Assembly (NCBI GenBank): GCA_030656015.1
Contig: JAUSNX010000004.1
Coordinates: forward strand, 434,001-498,000
Direction: 5' to 3'
Length of the DNA: 64,000 bases
Source: Methanobacteriaceae archaeon
GTDB lineage: Archaea > Methanobacteriota > Methanobacteria > Methanobacteriales > Methanobacteriaceae
Position numbers and translations under genes: made by a program
Shown: piece by piece, positions 56,725-64,000 of the stretch
Numbering within the stretch: position 1 is the stretch's first letter
Layout of the letters: each line of letters opens with the position of its first letter
Notes under the pieces: generated by a model
Told to the model about the DNA's origin: nothing
What the model saw: only the letters and a program-made list of their open reading frames with translations
Database searches by the model: none

Positions 56725-57622
56725 GATCGTCGTATTTCAAATATTTCAGGAGGTTCAGCATTATCATTACCCAAATAGGTTCTAAATCGGGTTTCATCTG
56801 ATTTTAGGATAAATGTAGCCAAATATCTAGTATAATGGTTAATAATCATTCTTTCAGACTTAAAATGAACATGTTTAGAAGCTCTTTTATTAAGTTCCTC
56901 TTCAGTAAACAGAGGACTAATGCCAATAATTCGACGTAAATTAGGTACCTCCTTATTTTCTTTCTGTACACATCCATTAAGGAAATCTAATAATGAAACA
57001 CTGATTTTCCTAATATTTTTTTTGTTAATATTTTTAGAAGTTATTATTTCTTCTAGTTCAATGGCTAATTTTAGGCTTTCAGGATATTTTTTTCGATGGA
57101 TTCTATAGTTCTAGTTTTATATGGTTCACCAAATAGAAGCCCCTGACAGGCATCTAATCCATTATTTAATATATCTAATTCTTTATCCTCAGAACGTGTC
57201 CAATAATCAAAACCAACTGTGAAAGTATCCAAATAGCCTGAAATATCAATTCCAGTACTTTTTAGCTCGGGATAGAAAACATGATGATCTATTAAGTTGT
57301 CCATTTTATCAGCTAAGTTTCTTGCAAAGTTATCAGGTATCATTGAATATATCTGAGACCATCCAGAACGATGCAATTTAATATGCATGATTTCATGAGC
57401 TAAAGCATGTTCATCTGCACGTTTTGGATCTAAAGATATAATATCATTACCATTAGTATCTCTATGAACAGCAGCACCCGCTGATTGTTTTAATAATTCT
57501 TTATCACACATTTCATTAATTATAATCAAATTTTCTGAATCAAGAGATTCAACTTCTCTTAAAAGTTCTTTAATTTCCGTTGTCATGAAATGGTTAAGGT
57601 CCAAACTAGTTTTTACACACAA
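56661..57622 (-). pseudogene. HExxH metallopeptidase, frameshifted in an A-run
   Basis: The first frame (57622-57071, 183 residues) has a zinc metallopeptidase motif, ALAHEIMHIKLH (His76, Glu77, His80), as in ImmA/IrrE-like or related peptidases, and a later NLIDHHVFYPEL. It stops shortly after a run of seven A (minus strand, 57087-57093). Adding one A joins it without a break to a second frame ending at 56661, giving about 320 residues (IEKKYPESLKLAIELEE and onward). So the gene is either inactivated by a one-base loss, subject to slippage, or carries a sequencing error. Start appears to be TTG behind GGGGGA. First gene of the cassette. Confidence 0.65.
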
Positions 57623-57751
57623 AATAGATCCCCCATAATAATAATCTTAATTAAATTTTGAAATATTTAAAATATGCTTTTTAGTAATAAGTAACCATGA
57701 TGTTTTATATGAATAATAGTTTAAGGGATCTAAATCAGGATCTTTGGCTAG

Positions 57752-57998
57752 CAGTCAAGCTAAACATTGAAGAAGAAAAATATCACAAACCTAATCACAA
57801 TAAAATATCATGGCCATAAAAAATACTTTCAAGCACCAGAAAATTGATATCACTGGATTTCAACCAATATCATTGAAGCTTGAAACAACAAAAGGCCAAC
57901 TATTCTATTTCTTCATGGTTATCCTGAACTGTATGGCTTCTCAGATGTAATGGCCCGATTAAAAGAAAATTATCATATTTTATCTCTGGATATGCCGG
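57752..57998 (+). repeat. repeat copy A (hydrolase 5' region)
   Basis: About 247 bp similar to 59622-59872, including roughly 58 bp before the hydrolase ATG. The copies share long identical words (e.g. AACAAAAGGCCAACTATTCT, AAAGAAAATTATCATATTTT). Copy A has several indels and stops where the tRNA-Ser sequence begins. Confidence 0.8.
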
Positions 57999-57999
57999 A
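57810..57999 (+). pseudogene. decayed 5' fragment of an alpha/beta hydrolase gene
   Basis: Begins MAIKNTFKHQKIDITG, matching copy B (MAIENTFQHQQIDING), then loses frame through small indels and ends after the codons for SLDMP at the junction with tRNA-Ser sequence. Not functional. Confidence 0.75.
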
Positions 58000-58055
58000 A
58001 CTTGAAATCCAGTGGAGACTCTCTCCGCCTGGGTTCAAATCTCAGTTCCGGCGTA
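58000..58055 (+). repeat. right copy of 56-bp direct repeat (tRNA-Ser remnant)
   Basis: Carries the anticodon loop, variable arm, T-arm and 3' acceptor strand of tRNA-Ser, but the 5' half is replaced by hydrolase sequence, so no tRNA can form. Two differences from the intact gene: C-to-A and C-to-T changes in stem positions. Confidence 0.85.
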
Positions 58056-58156
58056 TTTTTTTATTTTGAATTAAAAATTGTTATTTTTTAAATCTTAATA
58101 TTACACATTTTTGATAATGAATAAAATTATTACTCTTATCGACATAATGTAATAGT

Positions 58157-59521
58157 ATGATAGAAACTGTGAAGAAATACAAGGGCAAGGGTACTTTTGA
58201 TTTTATTCTGAGCAAAAGAATCAAAATCGAATTAGATTTTAATTTATTGCAATATTCAAATGCTAATATAATAATTGAAGCTTACTTAAATCATCCCTCA
58301 CCTGAAATTGCTGATTTATTCAATGAATTTCAAGAAAAAATTATTAAAGTAGATATAGATGGGAATATTCACGACCCTGAAGGAAAAATTAAAATAGAAA
58401 AATCATATCTTAATAGTATTAAAATAGATTATAAAAAAGACAAACATTTAAAATTTAAGTTTGTTTTAAAGATATTTGAGCCTATTGAAATCATCTTTGG
58501 AGAAACAAAATCAGATGAAATTACAATTTCCTCAGGGCTAACTAATTTTATTTTTAGAGGGTGTAATAACGTTGTAAATCCTTTTGATAGCTTTAAAGCC
58601 AAAATAGATGAGTTTGAAATATTTTTTATTCATAATGAAAATTATGGGGAAAAGATAGAATCTCTTAAAGAAAATAAAAAAAAGATTCTTGTAACCTCCG
58701 AGGCAACTACAACTTTACATAAAAATAAAGAAAAAAATTTCCCAAATATGATTAAAATTTTAACTGATTTATTATCTTATTCTTGTCGAAATCGTATAAG
58801 TCCAATATATGAAGATTATTATGCTAATAAAAAATTATTTAAAACTATTTTAAGACCAGTATTTACTCAAGAATTTAATAAAGAAAAAGATATCATTGAT
58901 TCAAATAATTTAGATGATTGTGATCTCAGAAATTACTTAGAAGTATGCTATCCAAAATATTTAGAGTATATTAATAAATTCGGTTTAAATATTTTTATAT
59001 CCTTTTATTTAGAAGCTTTTTCCCAAAAATATAGTGATTTGAGTTTTTTATTGTTTGTAACAGGCCTAGAAACAATATTAACCGGATATGAGGAAATTTG
59101 TGTAGAAGAAGAAAATAGTCTTAGTAATAGTATACTCAAACAAAACATCAACAAAATAAAAAGGGTACTTGAAAATAAAGGTTTGGAGGAATATGAGGAA
59201 ATCGCAGATGAAATCGCAGATAAAATATCATATCCACACCCTACCATGGATGATAAATTAACGGCTTTCAGTAAAGATACACGATTTTCAATAAAACTCA
59301 CAAAATTCGATCGTGATTTTATACAGATTAGAAATAAAATAGCTCATACTGGAAAATTCCCAAAAATCATTAACTCTAGTGGAAATGAAAGAAATATTGA
59401 AATTAATAATGAATTAAATAGATTAATTTATTTATTAGATAGAATAATTTTAACGATTCTCGGATACAAAGGAGAACCATTTCTGAATATATTCGAATCT
59501 AAAAAAGAAATACTTGATTAA
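58157..59521 (+). CDS. HEPN-like protein, ApeA-type layout
   Basis: 454 residues. The N-terminal ~150 residues are beta-rich (KGKGTFDFILSKRIKIELDFN...), the C-terminal ~160 are helical with LSFLLFVTGLETILTGYEE and FIQIRNKIAHTGKFPK, in which R392-x4-H397 matches the HEPN ribonuclease motif. An N-terminal beta domain with a C-terminal HEPN region is the layout of ApeA-type phage-defence proteins; this comparison is by architecture only. Strongly AT-rich with no clear ribosome-binding site. It lies alone on the plus strand between the tRNA remnant and hydrolase copy B. Confidence 0.65.
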   Translation: MIETVKKYKGKGTFDFILSKRIKIELDFNLLQYSNANIIIEAYLNHPSPEIADLFNEFQEKIIKVDIDGNIHDPEGKIKIEKSYLNSIKIDYKKDKHLKFKFVLKIFEPIEIIFGETKSDEITISSGLTNFIFRGCNNVVNPFDSFKAKIDEFEIFFIHNENYGEKIESLKENKKKILVTSEATTTLHKNKEKNFPNMIKILTDLLSYSCRNRISPIYEDYYANKKLFKTILRPVFTQEFNKEKDIIDSNNLDDCDLRNYLEVCYPKYLEYINKFGLNIFISFYLEAFSQKYSDLSFLLFVTGLETILTGYEEICVEEENSLSNSILKQNINKIKRVLENKGLEEYEEIADEIADKISYPHPTMDDKLTAFSKDTRFSIKLTKFDRDFIQIRNKIAHTGKFPKIINSSGNERNIEINNELNRLIYLLDRIILTILGYKGEPFLNIFESKKEILD

Positions 59522-59621
59522 AAATATTGTATATTACACTAAACAATTTAAATTTATTAACCAGACATCCATCAATCACTAAGCTCATTTTTTAATCTAC
59601 AAAAATACAACCTGCTGCAAA

Positions 59622-59872
59622 TAGTCAAGTTAGAATTCTCAGAAGAAAATATATCACAAACCTAATCACAATAAAATATCATGGCCATAGAAAACACTTT
59701 CCAGCACCAGCAAATTGACATCAATGGAATTTCAACTCATATCATTGAAGCTGGAGATAACAAAAGGCCAACTATTCTATTTCTGCATGGTTATCCTGAA
59801 AACTGGGGTAGCTTTGCCGATGTAATGGCCCTATTAAAAGAAAATTATCATATTTTATCTCTGGATATGCCT
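59622..59872 (+). repeat. repeat copy B (hydrolase 5' region)
   Basis: The longer-lived copy of the repeat at 57752-57998; similarity begins at AGTCAAGTTAGA upstream of the ATG and ends near GATATGCCTGGA, where copy A switches to tRNA-Ser sequence. Confidence 0.8.
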
Positions 59873-60167
59873 GGAGTTGGGAAATCCAGTCAATTGTTCC
59901 AGTGATAAATTTACCATAGCCAGTTTTATTCAGGATTTGATTCATCACTTTAATCTAAATAATGTAACTTTAGTAGGCCATGACTTAGGCGGTATGGTCA
60001 CCTATTCTTTTTTAAGAAATTTTCCAGAAAATATATCCCAGGCCGTGATTATGAATACGGCCATTCCCTTGGTTGAAACATGGAAAGAAGTTAAAATGAA
60101 TCCCTATATCCGGCATTTTGCCTTCTTTGCCCTACCCCGAATTACCAGAAAGTGTATTTACCGATAA
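59681..60167 (+). pseudogene. frameshifted and truncated alpha/beta hydrolase
   Basis: First frame (59681-59905): MAIENTFQHQQIDINGISTH, oxyanion motif FLHGYPENW, SLDMPGVGKSS. Near 59890-59900 one extra base moves the frame; it continues as SSDKFTIASFIQDLIHHF with nucleophile motif VGHDLGGMV, typical of the epoxide-hydrolase/dehalogenase group. A second extra C at 60135-60138 shifts again (ALP then ELPESVFTDN in another frame), and the gene runs into the oppositely oriented flavoprotein gene. The catalytic C-terminal half is missing. Confidence 0.8.
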
Positions 60168-61159
60168 TCAAAACCAAGCTCCGAAATATTCCCTAGAAAT
60201 CTCCACTGTCTCACCATATAATCAATTTCACCCTGCAAAGCATCATTATAACCCTTAAGAACATCACTACCACCAATAACGGCCTCACCAGCACAGTAGC
60301 CACTGGCCAGGGCAATGGAAATTCCCTCACCAATAGGATTCAATAAATTAGCCGCTTCGCCTGCAAAGAGCAGTCGGCCCTTCCCTAAGTCTACATTAAA
60401 TCCAGATCGAATATGGGGCATTAATCCTGTTTCTTCTTTCTCAACTGATTCTATTTTTAAATTAAAATTGGATTCCAGATAAGAAACAAAATTAGCATGA
60501 TATTCTTTCATTTTAGATGAATCTTTAACTCCCACACCTATAACAAGATAGTCATCTTTCACATTGAACCAGGCATCGTACTGGGAAAGGGAAGTATCTA
60601 AAAAGGCGTGGAAAAATGCACTGCCCAGATCTATCAAACCCCTGCAAAAGGTCTGGTAAGTGATGATATAATCCCCATCTACCTCCAAAATATTCCTTTT
60701 AATTCTACTACCTGCCCCATCACAGGCAATGACCCAGCGGGCCTTTTCGGTATAATCTTCCAATTGGACCAGTACGTGGTCCTCTTTTTCTTCACAACCC
60801 ATAACCTTGGTGGATGTTCTAAGCTCAGCACCGGCCTTCTCAGCATTTAGGGCCAGCCACTCATCAAAGGTGTTTCTCCAGATATTGTAACCCTCACTCT
60901 GGTAAGGATAAACCTGACCCTCTTCATTGGTGATGATGATTCCCTGATTAAGGACGGGCTGTGAGAAGATCCTTTCTGGTATTTTTCCGAATTCTTTTTC
61001 CACTACTTTAATTGATTTCTGGATTAGAATTCCTGAACAGGACTTTTCCCGAGGTAATGACTTCTTCTCCACCAGTAAAACATTTAGTCCAGCTTCTGCG
61101 GTTTTCTTAGCAGCCATACAGCCTGCAGGCCCGACCCCGATTACTATGACATCGTACAA
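60158..61159 (-). CDS. geranylgeranyl reductase-family FAD-dependent oxidoreductase
   Basis: 333 residues. FAD-binding start MYDVIVIGVGPAGCMAAKKT, SCSGILIQKS near the active site, CDGAGSRIKR, and the second FAD motif GRLLFAGEAANLLNPIGEGISIAL. Enzymes of this family saturate archaeal lipid chains or related prenyl groups; the exact substrate is not clear. The 3' end overlaps the broken hydrolase by 10 bp, and the last residues (ISELGFDYR) may derive from the junction. Confidence 0.85.
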   Translation of the reverse strand: MYDVIVIGVGPAGCMAAKKTAEAGLNVLLVEKKSLPREKSCSGILIQKSIKVVEKEFGKIPERIFSQPVLNQGIIITNEEGQVYPYQSEGYNIWRNTFDEWLALNAEKAGAELRTSTKVMGCEEKEDHVLVQLEDYTEKARWVIACDGAGSRIKRNILEVDGDYIITYQTFCRGLIDLGSAFFHAFLDTSLSQYDAWFNVKDDYLVIGVGVKDSSKMKEYHANFVSYLESNFNLKIESVEKEETGLMPHIRSGFNVDLGKGRLLFAGEAANLLNPIGEGISIALASGYCAGEAVIGGSDVLKGYNDALQGEIDYMVRQWRFLGNISELGFDYR

Positions 61160-61299
61160 TTATGATTTCCTCCAGAATTATAGATTATAAACACTTCATT
61201 CCATTTTATTTTAGTAAGATTATTATATAAATTAATAACAAAGCAATATAAAATGGAATAAAAAATCTATTATTAATTCTTGTAAAAGGTGTTTAGAAT

Positions 61300-61614
61300 A
61301 TGAATAGTGTTATTTTTGGAATAATAGTGGGAATAATATTTGGAATTGTGTCGGTATTGATAATGATACCCTTGAAGTTTGAAAATTCAGGCGAAAGAAG
61401 AGATGCAATGGCCGGAGCATTTATAGATCGTTTCATGATAGGTTTCATAATTCCAAATGTTGTCCTTGGAATTAATCCCATCATTGCTGGAGCTTTACTT
61501 GGTATTGGTCTTTCCCTTCCCTCAGCAATCATAAGTAGAACTTATGCCCCCATTTTAATTATTGGTATAGTAGGTGGGGCAGTTATCGGATATTTAACCG
61601 GGGTAATTGTATGA
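61300..61614 (+). CDS. small glycine-rich membrane protein
   Basis: 104 residues with about three spans (VIFGIIVGIIFGIVSVLIMI, FMIGFIIPNVVLGINPIIAG, ILIIGIVGGAVIGYLTGVIV). Not recognised. The TGA stop overlaps the ATG of the next gene (ATGA), so the two are co-translated. Confidence 0.7.
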   Translation: MNSVIFGIIVGIIFGIVSVLIMIPLKFENSGERRDAMAGAFIDRFMIGFIIPNVVLGINPIIAGALLGIGLSLPSAIISRTYAPILIIGIVGGAVIGYLTGVIV

Positions 61615-61979
61615 ATACTTATAAAGAAGATTCATTTGTTGAAGTTTGTTTATATGAAGTTAAACCAGATAAAACTGAAGAATTTGAGGCATTAATTAAA
61701 AAGGTTCTTAAGCATCACAGCGAATTCCCTGGAGTTAAAGATGTTAGGTATATGAGACGAACGCACCGGCCGGGAAGTTTTAGTGATGCTAAAAATGGAA
61801 AGCCACCTATTAAATTAACTCGAAAGCCTAAATTTTACACTTATGTGTTATACTGGGAATTAGACAATGAGATAACTCATGGAAAGGCTACTAAATCTGG
61901 CCTTGAGAATTTCTTTAAAGAATTTAATAGGTGTCTGGTTAAAGCTCCAAAAATAATTCTTGGTGAGAGAATTCAATAA
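61611..61979 (+). CDS. small dimeric alpha/beta-barrel (ABM-like) protein
   Basis: 122 residues. SFVEVCLYEVKPDKTEEFEALIKKVLKHH and the later FYTYVLYWE resemble the ferredoxin-like fold of antibiotic-biosynthesis-monooxygenase proteins, though an insert (RRTHRPGSFSDAKNGKPPIK) is unusual. Function unknown. Translationally coupled to the membrane protein upstream. Confidence 0.6.
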   Translation: MNTYKEDSFVEVCLYEVKPDKTEEFEALIKKVLKHHSEFPGVKDVRYMRRTHRPGSFSDAKNGKPPIKLTRKPKFYTYVLYWELDNEITHGKATKSGLENFFKEFNRCLVKAPKIILGERIQ

Positions 61980-62121
61980 ATAATGGTATAAAATGGAAAA
62001 TGAAGATTAATTACATATTTTATATCCCTATTATTTGAATTTGTTATAATCATTTCCAGATTAAAAATAGTTATTTTATGAAAAGTAGCAAGGTTATAAT
62101 TGTTCTTTAAAAAATAAAATA

Positions 62122-62826
62122 TTAATCAGACCGGAATTCTTCAGGAATATCCACCTCACCATTTCCGGCCGAGCAATGCGGTATAGCGGCTATTAAATTG
62201 TGTATGCGTTCATATGGTACTGATAAAAAGACCACATCTGGATCAAAACCTTGATGGCTTCTGGCCGTCCAGTCTCCCACAGTCATATTGGTATTCCCAC
62301 TCATGATAGTATAGACTATGGCCGAATGACATAAGGCCCCTATTATTTGCTGTTGTGGTGATAGGCCATCCCAATAAGTGTCTAAGGTTATAAGGCGACA
62401 GGCCACCTCAGCATTGCATAAAAATAAAATCATATCTGGCCTTATTTCTGCCTTGTCTAAGGGGCATATTACAATTCTATCAGATAAATCCGTGGCCGGT
62501 GGTATTGCTAATTTTCTCATTCTCTCAAAACTAACAATGGATCCGGTAAGTTTCTCACCCTTAGTGAGGAATTTCTGCAATTTTCTTTTTTGTTTTCCAG
62601 CAAAAGGCTCGCTAAAACCGCAGTAGTGATTACCACCTGGGCAGGTCGAAACATCTTCATCAATTATAAAGCTCTCACCCTCAGCTGCCAGTTTCATTGC
62701 TTTACAAATGGATATTTTTTCATATCGGCCAGATTTAATTTCATCATTAGTAAAAGAAATCGCCATAGGTTCATATTTTAATCCAAAAACCTTTTTAAAA
62801 ACATCTGCCTGTTCTTTATAGCTCAT
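62122..62826 (-). CDS. DUF169-family protein
   Basis: 234 residues. Features: KYEPMAISFTNDEI, ICKAMKLAAEGESFIID, CPGGNHYCGF and CNAEVACRLITLDTYWDG with conserved cysteines, followed by a GNTNMTVGDWTAR end region. DUF169 proteins are common in methanogens and have unknown function; the cysteines suggest a metal site. Confidence 0.82.
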   Translation of the reverse strand: MSYKEQADVFKKVFGLKYEPMAISFTNDEIKSGRYEKISICKAMKLAAEGESFIIDEDVSTCPGGNHYCGFSEPFAGKQKRKLQKFLTKGEKLTGSIVSFERMRKLAIPPATDLSDRIVICPLDKAEIRPDMILFLCNAEVACRLITLDTYWDGLSPQQQIIGALCHSAIVYTIMSGNTNMTVGDWTARSHQGFDPDVVFLSVPYERIHNLIAAIPHCSAGNGEVDIPEEFRSD

Positions 62827-63117
62827 TTAAACCCATCTCCCGCTTAAAAAATAATTAATTTAGTCTATGTTTATGGTATATACCTTTAAACTAATTAATT
62901 TATTCAAAAAAGGAATAGAATTCCGGCCTCCAATCTATTTTTTTGAAAAAAAACTAGGTAACCAACTAGCGACCGGTTCATAAAAATTATCTCTTTTTAT
63001 GCTATTAATACATTTAAACAATATTAAATTGATTTTAAAAAAATAAAAGGTTACTATGAGAAGTATTTATAATTTAAACTAGCAAAGACCGTAAAAACCT
63101 CTCTTGAAAGATGGACA

Positions 63118-63492
63118 TTATCGGTTAATCAGCCTTTTGATGGCAGAACCAATAGTACCACCAATTCCTCCAATAATACCATACAAGATTATAACTATAA
63201 TTGCCTCCATTACTCCGGTAACTGGCCAGAGCTGTTTTGCAGTATCCCCTAATCCTATAAGGTATAAAATAAGTATAATCGATCCACCGACGATACCTCC
63301 AACGATACCCACAAGTGCTCCGTGTGCGGCACCGTCCATATAACCTTCGTTAGCTTTGTAACCGACATATATTGTTGCTGCCAGAAATCCAACAAGTCCT
63401 CCAATATCTCCTGCAAATTCTCGAAGAATAATCCACAGGATTAAGGATAACAACAAACCATTTCTTACCGTAACCCAGTTTATTTCCACCAT
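63118..63492 (-). CDS. glycine-rich membrane protein, DUF5518-like
   Basis: 124 residues with three or four spans rich in Gly (GDIGGLVGFLAATIYVGYKAN, GALVGIVGGIVGGSIILILY, IVIILYGIIGGIGGTIGSAI). This pattern occurs in DUF5518 proteins of methanobacteria; no function is known. GGTGG precedes the start. Confidence 0.65.
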   Translation of the reverse strand: MVEINWVTVRNGLLLSLILWIILREFAGDIGGLVGFLAATIYVGYKANEGYMDGAAHGALVGIVGGIVGGSIILILYLIGLGDTAKQLWPVTGVMEAIIVIILYGIIGGIGGTIGSAIKRLINR

Positions 63493-63589
63493 ATTATAAC
63501 CACCTTTTAAACCATGGTTATAATCTATTGTGGATTAATAAAGTTTTTTTCATAATAACTAAATACTCCTTTTAAATAAATAAAACTTT

Positions 63590-63874
63590 ATGAAAGATAC
63601 CGGACCTATACCCATAGAATCACCATTAAAAGGGGAGTGGATGGTCTTAAATAGTCCAGATAGTAAAGTTCCCAGTCACGGCACGGATTATTTTGCACAG
63701 ACTTATGCCTTCGATCTTTTACAGGTTGATTGGGCCCATAAACCCCTTAAATTTTATAAAAAGAGTACTTTGAGTTATATTCTGGGTAAGGTACATTTAA
63801 GTGATTGTTACTGCTATGGAAAACCTATTTATGCTCCCATTTCCGGTACGGTGGTGGAGGCCCGTGATGGATAA
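63590..63874 (+). pseudogene. N-terminal fragment of an M23-like peptidase
   Basis: 94 residues: HGTDYFAQTYAFDLLQVD and YGKPIYAPISGTVVEARDG are typical of M23-type (LytM) domains, then a TAA interrupts directly after DG. A different frame continues (IIPETELIPILSLLDRDII), so a small indel has probably broken the gene. It may also be a very short remnant; the window ends 126 bp later. Confidence 0.55.
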
Positions 63875-64000
63875 AAATAATCCCAGAAACAGAATTAATA
63901 CCAATATTAAGTCTTTTAGATAGGGATATCATAAAAATCAAGGCAAAACTGTGGTTTTATTATTTATCATTTCATTAAACAATAGTTATATTTTATACAC

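Larger units (their letters stand above)
57623..58156. other. non-coding stretch with gene remnants
   Basis: Left part (57623-57750) is AT-rich and should hold the cassette's promoter. The middle is a decayed hydrolase fragment and the right part a tRNA-Ser remnant (both listed). A 35-codon frame at 57709-57816 (MNNSLRDLNQDLW...) overlaps the hydrolase start and may be the tail of a lost upstream gene. Confidence 0.5.

Noticed and set aside
57709-57816. A 35-codon frame (MNNSLRDLNQDLW...)
   Set aside because: It overlaps the decayed hydrolase start, and the matching place at copy B has no such frame; probably a remnant or chance.
58000-58055. A second functional tRNA-Ser gene
   Set aside because: The 5' acceptor strand and D-arm are missing, replaced by hydrolase sequence.

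Overview
The window comes from an AT-rich methanogenic archaeon, most likely of the order Methanobacteriales (Methanobacterium or a close relative). The evidence is a component A2 (AtwA) gene for methyl-coenzyme M reductase, a methanogenesis marker 9 protein, genes for coenzyme F420 (cofD, cofE), methanopterin (mptD) and archaeal purine synthesis (purO, GTP cyclohydrolase III), the split RNA polymerase genes rpoB2/rpoB1 and rpoA1/rpoA2, and an MreB homologue as found in pseudomurein-walled methanogens. All assignments rest on reading motifs by eye; no database search was possible.

Layout. 0.1-3.4 kb: an iron-uptake operon on the minus strand (histone-fold protein, FeoB, zinc ribbon, DtxR-type regulator) whose promoter carries palindromic DtxR-type boxes. 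3.8-19.5 kb: an AAA ATPase and a DUF4013 membrane protein, then mostly minus-strand genes for tetrapyrrole (siroheme/HemA), methanogenesis (marker 9, AtwA), a TIM-barrel protein, F420, GTP cyclohydrolase III, PurO, ExbB/ExbD, RNase HII, and MreB with a partner. 20.3-33.8 kb: archaetidylserine synthesis, a DUF515 protein, a secreted protein beside a sortase, MptD, the 2-oxoglutarate:ferredoxin oxidoreductase operon followed by sucC (partial reductive TCA path), a polytopic membrane protein, a DUF1002 protein and Taw1/TYW1. 34.7-36.5 kb: two tandem secreted transglutaminase-like proteins with near-identical promoters and leaders, apparently using an ATT start codon. 36.8-40.0 kb: tpiA, pgk and five tRNA genes. 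40.1-54.1 kb: the conserved transcription/translation block rpoH-rpoB2-rpoB1-rpoA1-rpoA2-rpl30e-nusA-rps12-rps7-fusA-tuf-rps10.

54.2-60.2 kb is an accessory, rearranged region starting at a tRNA-Ser gene. A 56-bp copy of the tRNA-Ser 3' part recurs 3.77 kb downstream, fused to a decayed 5' fragment of an alpha/beta hydrolase gene; a second, longer but also broken hydrolase copy lies 1.9 kb further on. Between the repeats lies a minus-strand three-gene cassette: HExxH metallopeptidase (frameshifted in an A-run), a large protein with a C-terminal HEPN-like R-x4-H motif, and an HNH nuclease. A second HEPN-like protein, resembling ApeA-type defence proteins in layout, lies between the hydrolase copies. 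This is the best candidate in the window for an undescribed system, probably of the defence or conflict type. 60.2-64 kb: a geranylgeranyl-reductase-like flavoprotein, small membrane proteins, a DUF169 protein and a broken M23-like peptidase gene.
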